Below, piece after piece: positions 8,160 to 17,570 of a stretch of DNA of 64,000 nucleotides. The notes beneath the pieces were generated by a model. It was given only the letters and a program-made list of their open reading frames with translations. It was not told the DNA's origin and searched no databases. Origin of the DNA: Actinomycetospora succinea (GTDB taxonomy: Bacteria > Actinomycetota > Actinomycetes > Mycobacteriales > Pseudonocardiaceae); assembly GCF_004363095.1 (NCBI RefSeq), contig NZ_SNYO01000006.1:1-64000 (forward strand), written 5' to 3'. Each line of letters begins with the position of its first letter. Position 1 is the first letter of the stretch. Made by a program: the position numbers and the translations under genes.

Positions 8160-10905
8160 GCGCGTCGGCCAGCTGCGAGCGCGCCGTGATGCCGAGCTTG
8201 CGGTAGACGCTCCCGAGGTGCGTCTCCACCGTCTTCTCGGAGACGAACAGCGCCTGGGCGACCGCGCGGCTCGTCGACCCCTGCGCGGCGAGGTCGGCCA
8301 CGCGACGCTCCGTCGGGGTCAGCGCCTCGGTCCCCGACCGGCGCAGCCGCCGCGGCCGGGCCCCGGTGGCCACGAGCTCGTCCCGCGCCCGCCGGGCCAG
8401 TCCTTCGGCGCCCCGGTCGAGGGCCAGGTCGAGGCCCTCGCGCAGGGGCTCACGGGCCGCGACGCGGTCGCCGTGCCGGCGGTGCGCCGCCCCCAGGTCG
8501 ACGAGTGCCCGGGCCCGGGCGAGCGGGGCGCCGTCGGCCGCCGCCACCGCCTCCTCGAGCAGCGTGAGCGACGGCGTCGCCAGTCCCGCGACACGCAACG
8601 CCTCGGCCAGCGCCGCCGGCTCGCCCCACCGCCGGGCCGCCTCGACCGCGGCCGCGCCCTCCTCCCGCGCGGCCTCCTCGTCGCCGCGGGCCAGGAGCGC
8701 GAGGGTCAGCGAGGCGCGCCACGCGCACGGGGCGGGATCGCGCGCGCCCCAGGCGTCGAGCCGCGCGCCGACCGCGCGGAGGTCGGCGACGGCCTCGTCG
8801 GCGTGTCCCCGGGCGAGGTTCATGCGGCCGCGGGCGGCGAGCAGGTAGTTCGCCGCGTAGAGCGGCTGGTCGACGAGGCCGTCCGCGCGGGCGGACGTCG
8901 CGGCCGCCCCGTCCAGGTCCCCGGCGTCGACCAGCGCCTCCACGAGCCAGGCGCTGGCGTACGCCCGCATCATGAGGTTGTCGAGCTCGGCGGCGAGGTC
9001 CAGACCGAGTGAGAGGTCGGCGACGGCGCGGGCGACGTCCCCGGCGAGATGGGCCGCGTGGCCACGGAAGGACGCGGCGCCGGCGACACCGAAGCGGTTG
9101 CCGCGAGCGCGGCGTCGGTCGACGACAGTGTCCCAGATCCGCCGCGCCCGCTCCGGCTGACCGCAGATGGCCAGGGTGAGCAGCGCGCTCGGCAACGTGA
9201 CCAGCGTGCGGTCGTCGACCAGGTACCCACCGGCGAGCGAGTCCTCGGCGAGGGCCAGGGCACGCTCCCGGGAGCGCGTCAGCAGCATCTCCTCGGTCGC
9301 GATGCTCGCCGTCAGCATGCACTCGGTCGGGCCGATCGGAGCGGGGTCCTCCGCGCGTGCCGCCTGCCGCCGTCGGGCGATCGCGCGCGTCCGGTGGTCC
9401 TGGATCGCCGCCGTGAGGAGCTGGGCCTCCAGCTCGCGGGCCAGGTCGGGCGTCGTGTCCCCGAGCTCCGCGATCCCCTGCTCACACGCGGCGACCGCGT
9501 CGAGGATGCGGCCGTACTCGAAGAGGAGCCGGGCTCGGAACAGCCGCGCCCGTGCCCGGTCGGTGACGTCGTCGGCCTCCTCGGCCGCTCTCGTGAGCAC
9601 GTCGAGCGCCTCCGGGTCGCCCGCCCACATGGCCGCCACGCCGAGGTCGAACAGGACGGCCGAACGCTCCGACGGTGCCGGCGGCTCCGCGAGCGCGCGC
9701 CGCAGGTAGCGCACGGCCACGTCCGGGGCGCCGCGGCCCGTCGCGCGGGCGGCGGCGTCGCGCAGGGCCCGGACGACGTCGGCGTCGCCGCGCGGCCGGT
9801 CGGCGAGCAGGTGCGGGACGAGCACGTCGCCGCGCTCCCCGTCGTCGGCGAGGACCACCGCGGCCCGCCGGTGCAGGGCCGCGAGCTCGGCCGGTCCCAG
9901 GGTCGCGGTGACCGCGGAGCGGACCAGCGGGTGGCGGAACGTCACGCGCGACGCGTGCTCCACGAGCCGGCCGCGCACGAGCGCGTCGGCGGCCGCGACG
10001 ACCTCGTCCGCCCCGAGGCCCGCCACCGCCGCCGCCCGGCGCAGCTCCACCCCGTCGCCGAGCACCGCCGCGGCCCGCGCCAGCCCGGTCGCGTCGTCGC
10101 CGAGGCGGGCGAGACGCAGGCCGACCGCGCGCTCGACCTCCCGGGGGACGGTGGCGGCGATCCGCGGCACGGCGTCGGCCCGCGGCGCGACCCCGCGCAG
10201 GCCCAGCTCGGCGAGCAGCTCGCACACCAGGAACGGGTTGCCGCCGGACACCGCGCACAGCTGCGTCACGAAGCCCCGGTCGGGCTCCCCCAGCGCGTCG
10301 ACCACGAGCGCCCGCACGGCGTCCGCGCCCAGGGGCTCGGGCCGCAGGGCACCGGTCGTCGACTCCGCGGCCAGCGCCGCCAGGAGCGCGGACCGGGCCG
10401 GGTCGGTGTCCGGACGCGTCGCCACCAGCAGCGACACCGGCATGTCCCCGAGCCGGTGCGCCAGGTAGGCGAGGAAGCGCAGCGACGGCGGGTCGCACCA
10501 GTGCGCGTCGTCGACGACGAGGAGCAGCGGGGCGAGGTCGCTGACCTCGGCGACCAGCCAGTAGAGCCCGTGCAGGGTCGCGAAGAGGTCCTGGTCCGCC
10601 TCGGCCCCGCTGAGCACGGGCCCGGCGAGGGCGGCCGCGCCCGGCCAGGAGCGGTCGGCCGCGACCCGCTCGAGCAGGCTGCGCACCACCCCGAACGCGA
10701 GCTCGCCCTCCAGCTCCGCGCCGCGCGCGGCGAGCACCCGGACGCCGTGCGCGCCGGCCAGGGCCTCGGCCTCGCGCACGAGCCCGGTCTTGCCGATCCC
10801 GGCGTCGCCCTCGACGACCAACAGCGCACCCCGCCCGCCCAGCGTCCCGTCGACCAGACGGCACAGCAGGGCCCGCTCGCGGTCGCGTTCCAGGAGCCGG
10901 CCCAT
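8122..10905 (-). CDS. LuxR family regulator of the large ATP-binding (LAL) type
   Basis: This 927-aa regulator has an N-terminal AAA/NTPase module with Walker A GDAGIGKT (Lys39) and Walker B LLLVVDDAHW (Asp132/133). A long helical TPR-like middle region follows, and then a C-terminal LuxR helix-turn-helix (LTPTERRVADLAAQG ... VSEKTVETHLGSVYRKLGI, about residues 860-915). LAL proteins usually activate nearby catabolic or secondary-metabolite genes after binding ATP and an inducer. The length is typical. It is divergent from the small gene at 11019 and overlaps the small convergent gene at its 3' end. No obvious target operon stands out beyond the divergent pair. Confidence 0.93.
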   Translation of the reverse strand: MGRLLERDRERALLCRLVDGTLGGRGALLVVEGDAGIGKTGLVREAEALAGAHGVRVLAARGAELEGELAFGVVRSLLERVAADRSWPGAAALAGPVLSGAEADQDLFATLHGLYWLVAEVSDLAPLLLVVDDAHWCDPPSLRFLAYLAHRLGDMPVSLLVATRPDTDPARSALLAALAAESTTGALRPEPLGADAVRALVVDALGEPDRGFVTQLCAVSGGNPFLVCELLAELGLRGVAPRADAVPRIAATVPREVERAVGLRLARLGDDATGLARAAAVLGDGVELRRAAAVAGLGADEVVAAADALVRGRLVEHASRVTFRHPLVRSAVTATLGPAELAALHRRAAVVLADDGERGDVLVPHLLADRPRGDADVVRALRDAAARATGRGAPDVAVRYLRRALAEPPAPSERSAVLFDLGVAAMWAGDPEALDVLTRAAEEADDVTDRARARLFRARLLFEYGRILDAVAACEQGIAELGDTTPDLARELEAQLLTAAIQDHRTRAIARRRQAARAEDPAPIGPTECMLTASIATEEMLLTRSRERALALAEDSLAGGYLVDDRTLVTLPSALLTLAICGQPERARRIWDTVVDRRRARGNRFGVAGAASFRGHAAHLAGDVARAVADLSLGLDLAAELDNLMMRAYASAWLVEALVDAGDLDGAAATSARADGLVDQPLYAANYLLAARGRMNLARGHADEAVADLRAVGARLDAWGARDPAPCAWRASLTLALLARGDEEAAREEGAAAVEAARRWGEPAALAEALRVAGLATPSLTLLEEAVAAADGAPLARARALVDLGAAHRRHGDRVAAREPLREGLDLALDRGAEGLARRARDELVATGARPRRLRRSGTEALTPTERRVADLAAQGSTSRAVAQALFVSEKTVETHLGSVYRKLGITARSQLADALRPPSPAAGTRR

Positions 10906-11018
10906 GGTGTCCGTTTCTCGGGGTGTTCCTCGGGGTCGCGTCCGGAGGCCCCCGGCACCCGGCCGTCCCTAGCGTCGTGCGCACGGGACGTACCGGACAA
11001 GAGCTGGGGGGTCGGCAG

Positions 11019-11465
11019 ATGGAGGACACCGAGGTACCGGATGCCGAACGCTTCCGGCTCGGCACGGACCGTGAGTGGACGACCGTGCGGGGCCAGGTGT
11101 CGGGCCTGCTGCTCGCCCTGCGGGCGGAGGAGGTCGACACCGAGGTCCTGCTGCCGGTCCCGCTGACCCGCGGCATGGCGCTGGACGCCTGGGCCGCCGC
11201 ACGGCGGGACCCGGACTGGCAGGCCCTCGACCTCCTCGGCTGGGCGGCCCGCACGCTCGGGCGCTCGCTGTGCCGCTGGCGGGCGACCGGCGTCCGCGAC
11301 CCGATCGTCGACGTCCTCGAGCGCGAGGCCGCGGTGCACGGGTGCGAGCCGGAACGGCTGGTCGCCCAGGTGGCCCGCGCCCACGGCGCCCTGAGCGCGC
11401 CCGACCCCGCCTCCGCCGCCCTCGTCTGGCACGCGCTCGACGACCCGGCACCCGCCGACCTCTGA
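11019..11465 (+). CDS. Hypothetical protein (148 aa)
   Basis: I do not recognise this protein. It is short, acidic to neutral and probably soluble, with no signal peptide. The ATG at 11019 follows a G-rich ribosome site; an earlier start at 10923 would add a proline/glycine-rich leader without support. It lies 10 bases upstream of the SCO6745-like gene on the same strand, so the two probably form an operon. Both are divergent from the LAL regulator, which may control them. Confidence 0.6.
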   Translation: MEDTEVPDAERFRLGTDREWTTVRGQVSGLLLALRAEEVDTEVLLPVPLTRGMALDAWAAARRDPDWQALDLLGWAARTLGRSLCRWRATGVRDPIVDVLEREAAVHGCEPERLVAQVARAHGALSAPDPASAALVWHALDDPAPADL

Positions 11466-11475
11466 GGGGATCCCC

Positions 11476-12393
11476 GTGGACTACTGGACCATGCGCGGCC
11501 TGTTCTTCGCGCCGCCCGACCGGCCCCGTCCCGCCGACCCGCCCGCGCGGCGCGACCCGTCGCCGGCCCGCGCCCTGCGGGACGCGATCGAGGCGGTCGC
11601 GTGCCTGTCGATCTGGTCGCCCGAGGCGGCCGAGGGCTACGCCGCCGTCGGCCTCGACGACTACTTCGCCGCCTACGTCCGGGAACGCACCGCGCCGCTC
11701 GGGACCCCGCCGACCGCGGTCGCCGTCGAGGCGCTCGGGGTGTTCGCGCCCGGCCTCATCGGCCCGCAGTACGAGGCCGGCGTGGCGGCGGCGTCGCTCG
11801 CGGACGTCGTGCGGGTCCGCATCGACGCGCCCGGCGCGACGCTGCGCCGGCTGCTCGGGGACGTCGACGCGGAGGCGGCGGGCGTGGTCCGCGCCCTGCG
11901 CCGGGGCATCGACGCGGCCGACCGCACCGCCCGCCTCCTGTTCACGGGCCTGACCGCCGAGCCGTGGCCGTCCGACCCGCTTGCCGGCCTCGTCCACGCC
12001 TGTCACGTGCTGCGCGAGCACCGCGGTGACTCGCACCTCGCGGTGTGCGCGGTGGACGGGCTCGACCCGGTGCAGATGAACGTGCTCACCGAGCTGTGGT
12101 GCGGCTACCCCCTCGGCGCCTACACGCCGTCGCGCGGCTGGAGTCCGGAGCAGATCGACGCGGCGGTCGGGGGCCTGCGCGTACGGGGCCTGCTCGACGG
12201 CGACGCGCTCAGCGACGCCGGTCTGCGGCACCGCGCCGACCTCGAGGGGCGGACGGACGCGATGCAGCAGTCGGTCGTCGACGCGATCGGCGACGACCTG
12301 CCCGCCGTCACGAAACAGCTCGGCGAGTGGTCCGACGCCCTCGTCGACCTCGACGCCGCCCCGCCCGACCCGGCGAAGCGGCTGGCCGGCTGA
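11476..12393 (+). CDS. SCO6745 family protein (HTH_67-like)
   Basis: This 305-aa protein resembles the actinobacterial SCO6745/SalK-like family. It has an N-terminal helical region (ALRDAIEAVACLSIWSPEAA) and repeated alanine-rich helices. The C-terminal part is HTH-like, with DPVQMNVLTELWCGYPLG, WSPEQIDAAVGGLRVRGLL and GDALSDAGLRHR. The exact activity of the family is not established; some members sit beside biosynthetic or regulatory genes. The GTG start at 11476 fits the spacing to the upstream gene. A conserved hairpin follows the stop and separates it from the convergent box genes. Confidence 0.75.
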   Translation: MDYWTMRGLFFAPPDRPRPADPPARRDPSPARALRDAIEAVACLSIWSPEAAEGYAAVGLDDYFAAYVRERTAPLGTPPTAVAVEALGVFAPGLIGPQYEAGVAAASLADVVRVRIDAPGATLRRLLGDVDAEAAGVVRALRRGIDAADRTARLLFTGLTAEPWPSDPLAGLVHACHVLREHRGDSHLAVCAVDGLDPVQMNVLTELWCGYPLGAYTPSRGWSPEQIDAAVGGLRVRGLLDGDALSDAGLRHRADLEGRTDAMQQSVVDAIGDDLPAVTKQLGEWSDALVDLDAAPPDPAKRLAG

Positions 12394-12398
12394 CCTCC

Positions 12399-12438
12399 GT
12401 GAGCACTTTCCGGCGCTATAGGGCCGGAAAGTGCTCAC
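12399..12438. terminator. Hairpin with CTATAGG loop, second copy of the repeat family
   Basis: GTGAGCACTTTCCGGC (12399-12414) pairs perfectly with 12423-12438 around the loop GCTATAGG. It shares flanks and loop with the hairpin at 7768-7815, yet the middle stem bases differ and both strands change together, so pairing is kept. It lies between convergent genes and could terminate both. Confidence 0.7.
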
Positions 12439-12445
12439 ATGGCGG

Positions 12446-12622
12446 TCACTCCGACGGCTCGGGCTCCGTGCCGTCGATCGGTTCCTCGTGGTCGGAGCCC
12501 AGCACGGCGCCGGGGACGTCGCCGCCCGGCTCGACCTCGGGCGTGTAGGGCGGCTCGCCGTGCCTGGGCGGCTGGTCGGCGGTGGCCAGCGGGTCGGTCT
12601 GCTCGCTGCGCTCGCCGGCCAT
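12446..12622 (-). CDS. Small acidic protein coupled to benzoate-CoA ligase (58 aa)
   Basis: A proline- and glutamate-rich small protein, MAGERSEQTD to GTEPEPSE, probably disordered. Its ATG overlaps the stop of the benzoate-CoA ligase gene (ATGA at 12622), so translation is coupled. It is the last gene before the convergent hairpin. No domain is recognised. The tight coupling argues for a real gene product, perhaps an accessory of the ligase, but this is an inference. Confidence 0.55.
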   Translation of the reverse strand: MAGERSEQTDPLATADQPPRHGEPPYTPEVEPGGDVPGAVLGSDHEEPIDGTEPEPSE

Positions 12623-14238
12623 CAGAGTGCCGCCTCGAGCGTCGGGGACCCCGCCGCGACCACCTGCGCGGCGACCTCGCGCAGCCGGAAGCGCTGCACC
12701 TTGCCCGTCGCCGTGCGCGGGACCTCCTCGATCGCGATCACGTGCCGCGGCCGCTTGAACGACGCCAGGCCCTCGCGGCACCAGGCCACGAGCGACTCCG
12801 GGTCGACCGTGTGGCCCTCGCGCGGCACGACGCAGGCGACGGGCACGTCGAGCCCGTCGGCGTCGGGCACCGCGACCACCACGACCTCGGCCACCGACGG
12901 GTGCGCGACGAGGCGCTCCTCGACCTCGGCCGGCGTCACCCAGATGCCGCCGACCTTGAGGACGTCGTCGGTGCGACCCAGGCAGGTGTAGGTGCCGTCG
13001 GCGTTGCGGACGTACGTGTCGCCGGTGCGCAGCCACTCCCCCTCGAACACGAGGCGGTTGGTCGCCGTGCGGCACCAGTACCCGGTGCAGATCGAGTCGC
13101 CGCGCACGTAGAGCGTGCCGGTCTCGCCGTCGGGCACCGGGCGCCCGTCCGTGCCCCGGATCTCCACGTCGTAGCCCGGCACCGGGACGCCCGACGTGCC
13201 GGGTACGACCTCGCCGGGCTTGTTGGAGAGGTAGATGTGCAGTGCCTCGGTGGACCCGATGCCGTCGAGCACCTCGATGCCGTAGACGTCGCGCATCCCG
13301 TGGACCATCCGCGCCGGCAGCGCCTCACCGGCCGACGCGCCGCGGCGCACGGTCGCGAACGCCGCCGGGTCGACCTGCCCGGACTCCGCGGCGGCGAGCA
13401 GCGGGCCGTACGAGCTCGGCGTCCCGAAGAACATGGTCACGCGGTGCCGGGACGCGAGCTCGGCGAGCAGCGCCGGCGTCGGGCGCGACGGCTCGAGCAC
13501 CGCCGCGGCACCCACCGAGAGCGGGAAGAACATCGAGTTGCCGATGCCGTAGGCGAAGAACAGCTTCGCGACCGACAGGCACAGGTCGTCGGGCCGGATG
13601 CCGAGCACCTGCTGGCCGTACGTCTCGCAGACCGTGCGGATATCGACGTGACGGTGCATCGCCGCCTTGGGCTTGCCCGTCGTCCCCGACGTGTAGAGCC
13701 ACAGGGCCTGCGACTCGTCCCAGGTGTCGTACACCGGCGCCGCCCCGAGCGCCTCGCCGCCCGCGAGCATCTCCGCCCACGTCCGCGCGGTGACGTCGGT
13801 GCCGAAGCCCGACGCGTCGTCGCCGGTGACGACGACCTCGGAGACGTCGCCCCCACGCTCGCGCGCGCCGAGCACCGCGGCGCGCGAGGTGTCGGCGAAC
13901 GTCTCCGAGCACAGCAGCAGGCGGCTGCGCGAGTCCGCGACCAGCACCGCGAGCTCCGGCCCGCGCAGCATCGTCGACACCGGCACGGCGATCGCGCCGA
14001 GCCGCATCGTCGCGAGGATGCCGGTGAACAGCTCGACCTCGTCGACCATGCACAGCACGACCCGCTGCTCGGGCTGCACGCCCAGCGCCGCGAGGCCCGC
14101 CGCCACCCGGCCGATCTCCGCGTCGAGCTCCGCGTAGGTCAGCGACCGGGACGGGGCCCGCACCGCCTCCCGGTCGCCGTCGCCCGCCGCCAGCCGGCGG
14201 CCGACGAGGTAGTCCGCGGCATTGAACGACTCCGCCAT
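12622..14238 (-). CDS. bclA: Benzoate-CoA ligase
   Basis: An ANL-superfamily adenylating enzyme of 538 aa that converts benzoate, ATP and CoA into benzoyl-CoA, the first step of aerobic benzoyl-CoA degradation. Core motifs are YTSGTTGKPKAAMHRH (P-loop), IGSTEALHIYLSN, GRTDDVLKVGGIWVTPAEVE (hinge) and RTATGKVQRFRL with the catalytic lysine. The benzoate-ligase assignment rests on these motifs and on boxB and boxC directly upstream on the same strand. The substrate could also be a substituted benzoate. The small acidic gene downstream is translationally coupled. Confidence 0.9.
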   Translation of the reverse strand: MAESFNAADYLVGRRLAAGDGDREAVRAPSRSLTYAELDAEIGRVAAGLAALGVQPEQRVVLCMVDEVELFTGILATMRLGAIAVPVSTMLRGPELAVLVADSRSRLLLCSETFADTSRAAVLGARERGGDVSEVVVTGDDASGFGTDVTARTWAEMLAGGEALGAAPVYDTWDESQALWLYTSGTTGKPKAAMHRHVDIRTVCETYGQQVLGIRPDDLCLSVAKLFFAYGIGNSMFFPLSVGAAAVLEPSRPTPALLAELASRHRVTMFFGTPSSYGPLLAAAESGQVDPAAFATVRRGASAGEALPARMVHGMRDVYGIEVLDGIGSTEALHIYLSNKPGEVVPGTSGVPVPGYDVEIRGTDGRPVPDGETGTLYVRGDSICTGYWCRTATNRLVFEGEWLRTGDTYVRNADGTYTCLGRTDDVLKVGGIWVTPAEVEERLVAHPSVAEVVVVAVPDADGLDVPVACVVPREGHTVDPESLVAWCREGLASFKRPRHVIAIEEVPRTATGKVQRFRLREVAAQVVAAGSPTLEAAL

Positions 14239-14316
14239 GCGCTGCCCGTCCTCGTGGTGGTGGTCAGTGGCCCGATCGTGGCGCGCACCGCGGCCGGGCG
14301 GAAGACGTGCGTGCTG

Positions 14317-15744
14317 TCAGTTGAAGTGCACGTACTCGAAGTCGACGGGCTTGTCGTTGATCCCGTTGGACGGCGGGGCGATCCAGCTCGCGATCTTCCC
14401 GGGCTCGAGGACCGGGTGCATGAGCCCGCGGACGTGGGTCTTGTCGACGTCCGTGGGCAGCCAGTCGCCCTCGTTCGCCGTCCACTCCGCCTCGGGGATC
14501 ATCTTGCCCTCGGGCGAGATGCGTTGGCCCGCGAACGCCCCGACCTGGCGGTTGAAGCCGACGTGCGGCAGGTAGAGGCGCGCGTCGATGCCGTGCTTCT
14601 CGAGGATGCGGTTCCAGCGCTTGAGGCCGTTGGAGCAGTCGCCCATGTACTCGCTGCGCAGGTCCTGGTTGAGCGCGAGCAGCGCCGGCACCTCGGTGCT
14701 CGTGATCTTCCCGTCGCGCACGGCGTCGACGGCGCCCGCGTCGTCGGTGAGCACGTGGTCGTCCTTGCGCCGCTCCTCCTGCCAGCGGCCCTTGAGGCCC
14801 GCGGTGAAGTAGTTGGCGGCGTTGGTGGACGACTCGTTGCCGAAGAGGTCCAGCGAGACCGTGTAGTGGAAGTTGATGTACTTCTGGATCATGTCGAGCG
14901 GGATGCCGCCGGCGCCGGCGACCTCCTCCGAGTCGTGCTCGTTCATCAGCTCGGCGGTGCGGGCGACGACGCGGTCGATGCCGGTGGTGCCCACGAACAT
15001 GTGGTGGGCCTCCTCCTTGAGCATGAACTCGCAGGTCCGGCTCAGCGGGTCGAAGCCCGACTCCTTCAGCGTCCCGAGCTGGTACTTGCCGTCCCGGTCG
15101 GTGAAGTACGTGAACATGTAGAACGACAGCCAGTCCGGGGTCTCCTCGTTGAAGGCCCCGAGGATGCGCGGCGAGTCGTCCGAGCCGGAGTTGCGGGCCA
15201 GCAGCTGGTCGGCCTCCTCGCGGCCCGCGCGCCCGAAGTAGGCGTGCAGCAGGTAGACCATCGCCCAGAGGTGACGGCCCTCCTCGACGTTGACCTGGAA
15301 CAGGTTGCGCATGTCGTAGAGCGACGGCGCCGTCGCGCCGAGGAAGCGCTGCTGCTCGACCGACGCGGGCTCGGTGTCGCCCTGGATGACGATGAGGCGC
15401 TGCAGGTCGGCGCGGTACTCGCCGGGCACCTCCTGCCAGACCGGCTCGCCCTTGTGCTCGCCGAACGCGATCTTGCGGTCCGGGTCGTGCTCGGAGAGGA
15501 AGACGCCCCAGCGGTACTCGTTCATCGGGACGTGGTCGAAGTGCGCCCAGCCGTCACGGCCGACGTCGACGGCCGTGCGCAGGTAGACGTCCTTGGTGTC
15601 GACGGCGGGGCCCATGTCGCCCCACCAGTCGAGGAAGTTCGGCTGCCAGCGCTCGAGGGCACGCTGGAGCTTGCGGTCCGACGCGAGGTCGACGTTGTTC
15701 GGGATCTTGGCGTCGAAGTCGATCTTCGGGCGGGCGGAGGTCAT
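14317..15744 (-). CDS. boxB: Benzoyl-CoA 2,3-epoxidase subunit BoxB
   Basis: The di-iron oxygenase component (475 aa) that epoxidises benzoyl-CoA to 2,3-epoxybenzoyl-CoA. The di-iron ligand helices are visible as VEEGRHLW (Glu155, His158) and KEEAHHMF (residues 243-250). WWGDMGP near the N-terminus and RWNRILEKHGID near the C-terminus match the BoxB family, whose usual length is about 475 aa. It needs the NADPH-dependent reductase BoxA, which is not in this window. It lies 23 bases downstream of boxC and 78 bases upstream of the ligase, so one operon is likely. Confidence 0.95.
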   Translation of the reverse strand: MTSARPKIDFDAKIPNNVDLASDRKLQRALERWQPNFLDWWGDMGPAVDTKDVYLRTAVDVGRDGWAHFDHVPMNEYRWGVFLSEHDPDRKIAFGEHKGEPVWQEVPGEYRADLQRLIVIQGDTEPASVEQQRFLGATAPSLYDMRNLFQVNVEEGRHLWAMVYLLHAYFGRAGREEADQLLARNSGSDDSPRILGAFNEETPDWLSFYMFTYFTDRDGKYQLGTLKESGFDPLSRTCEFMLKEEAHHMFVGTTGIDRVVARTAELMNEHDSEEVAGAGGIPLDMIQKYINFHYTVSLDLFGNESSTNAANYFTAGLKGRWQEERRKDDHVLTDDAGAVDAVRDGKITSTEVPALLALNQDLRSEYMGDCSNGLKRWNRILEKHGIDARLYLPHVGFNRQVGAFAGQRISPEGKMIPEAEWTANEGDWLPTDVDKTHVRGLMHPVLEPGKIASWIAPPSNGINDKPVDFEYVHFN

Positions 15745-15767
15745 GGCGTCGTCACATCTCCCAAGAA

Positions 15768-17483
15768 TCAGACACGCTGTTTGTCGAAATCGGCCTTGCG
15801 TCCGGTGCCGTAGCGGCGCAGCGCGCCCTCGGACCCCGAGGCGTTCGGTCTGATGAAGATCCAGTTCTGCCAGGCGGTCAGGCGACCGAAGATCCGCGTC
15901 TCCATGGTCTCCGGGCCGACGAACCGGTGGTTCGCCTCCATGCCGGTCAGCGCGTCCGGCGACAGGGAGGCCCGCTCCTCGAGCAGGATGCGGATCTCGT
16001 CCTCCCAGTCGATGTCGTCCGGGGCGTCGGTGACCAGCCCGGCCTCCTCGGCCTGCGCGCCGGTCATCCGCTCGTCGGTCCGGCCGTGCAGCTCGGTGAC
16101 CGTGTCGTCGTCGCCGTAGAACCGGGACTGCAGCCGGGTCAGCCCGTTGCCCATGGGGAACGCGCCGAAGTTCGACGCGGTGAGCACGATCTGTGCCGGC
16201 TCCTGCTCCTCGTCGGCGTCCTCGAAGATGCCCTCGAGCATGTACTGGCGGTCGCACGCCAGGGCCAACTCGAGCAGCGCGCCGGCGAAGCAGCTGCCGG
16301 GCTCGATCAGCGCGATCAGCGTGCGGCTGGTGACGTCGAGGCGCTTGAGCGTGCGCTTGAAGTAGTGGCGGATCTCGTTGACGAGCCAGTCCGAGCCGGA
16401 GTGCTCGGCGATGACCCGCTCGAACGCGAGCGCGCCCTCGATCGAGCCCTGGGTGCGGACGAGCCAGGTGCCGATCTCGAGCTCGTTGGTGCGCAGCCGC
16501 AGGATGAGGTCGTCGAGCTCGCGGGTCATCGCGAGCGGCCAGAAGTCGGCGCCGAGCGCGCAAATGCGGTCGAGCGACTCGGGCACCGTGCCGGGCTCGG
16601 GGCCGAGGACCGTGATCGTCGCGGTGCGGGCGTCGCGGTCGAGCTCGCAGCGGACGTGGGGATAGGTGATGGCGTCGTCGGTGATCTCGCGGCGGAGGGG
16701 AGGCAGCGAGACCCCGGTGGCGTCGGTCGGCCGGCTCGAGCCCTCGGCGGCCTCGGCGGCGCGCGCCCGCACCGTGGAGTCCCACTGCTTGCGCGAGACC
16801 GTCTCATCGACGAGCTTCCACTCGACGGCCTTCGGGCCCTGGAAGCCCTCGGACTTGGTGGCGAAGATGTCGGCGCGGTCCTTGCGCACGTGGCGCTTGT
16901 CGGTGACGCGGGTCAGTCCGCCGGTGCCGGGGAGGACGCCGAGCAGCGGGACTTCGGGGAGCGCCACCGCGCTCGACCGGTCGTTGACCAGCAGGATCGT
17001 CTCGCAGGCCAGGGCCATCTCGTAGCCGCCGCCGGCCGCGGTGCCGTTGAGCGCCGCCACCCAGGTCTGGCCCGAGTTGGCGGTCATGTCCTCGATGCCG
17101 TTGCGCGTCTCGTTGGTGAACTTGCAGAAGTTCACCTTCCACGGGTGGCTCGACTGGGCGAGCATCCGGATGTTCGCGCCCGCGCAGAAGTTGGAGTCCT
17201 TGCCGCTGGTCAGCACCACACTGCGCACCTCGGGGTGCTCGAAGCGCAGGCGCTGGGTGAGGTCGTAGAGCTCGATGTCCACGCCCAGGTCGTACGAGTT
17301 CAGCTTGAGCTCGTAGCCGGGCACGAGCCCGCCGTCCTCGGCGACGTCGAGGTAGACCCAGGCCGTCTCCCCGTCGATCTCGAACCGCCAGTGGCGGTAC
17401 TGCGCGGGGTCGGTGTCGAAGTCGACCTGGGGAACGGCTTCAGGGGCTTGCGCGGCCGCAGGCGCATCGTCGAGAACGGTCAC
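15768..17483 (-). CDS. boxC: 2,3-Epoxybenzoyl-CoA dihydrolase BoxC
   Basis: The crotonase-superfamily enzyme (571 aa) that opens and cleaves the ring of 2,3-epoxybenzoyl-CoA with two waters, giving 3,4-didehydroadipyl-CoA semialdehyde and formate. Family features include LTSGKDSNFCAGANIRML, TAAGGGYEMALACE, EVPLLGVLPGTGGLTRVTDK and the long C-terminal half typical of BoxC. I chose GTG 17483 because AAGGAGGGA lies just upstream. It is the first gene of the minus-strand box operon and is divergent from a GNAT gene. The boxD aldehyde dehydrogenase for the next step is not seen here. Confidence 0.95.
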   Translation of the reverse strand: MTVLDDAPAAAQAPEAVPQVDFDTDPAQYRHWRFEIDGETAWVYLDVAEDGGLVPGYELKLNSYDLGVDIELYDLTQRLRFEHPEVRSVVLTSGKDSNFCAGANIRMLAQSSHPWKVNFCKFTNETRNGIEDMTANSGQTWVAALNGTAAGGGYEMALACETILLVNDRSSAVALPEVPLLGVLPGTGGLTRVTDKRHVRKDRADIFATKSEGFQGPKAVEWKLVDETVSRKQWDSTVRARAAEAAEGSSRPTDATGVSLPPLRREITDDAITYPHVRCELDRDARTATITVLGPEPGTVPESLDRICALGADFWPLAMTRELDDLILRLRTNELEIGTWLVRTQGSIEGALAFERVIAEHSGSDWLVNEIRHYFKRTLKRLDVTSRTLIALIEPGSCFAGALLELALACDRQYMLEGIFEDADEEQEPAQIVLTASNFGAFPMGNGLTRLQSRFYGDDDTVTELHGRTDERMTGAQAEEAGLVTDAPDDIDWEDEIRILLEERASLSPDALTGMEANHRFVGPETMETRIFGRLTAWQNWIFIRPNASGSEGALRRYGTGRKADFDKQRV

Positions 17484-17570
17484 GGTGGTGGTCCCTCCTT
17501 GTCGTGCGGGCCACACTCTACGAGAATCCGACGCTGGTGCATAGAGCTGTAGAACGTTGGAGGACACACG

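Noticed and set aside
3772-12393. Secondary-metabolite cluster suggested by P450 plus LAL regulator
   Set aside because: No core synthase (PKS, NRPS, terpene or RiPP) is present; the neighbours are catabolic or regulatory.
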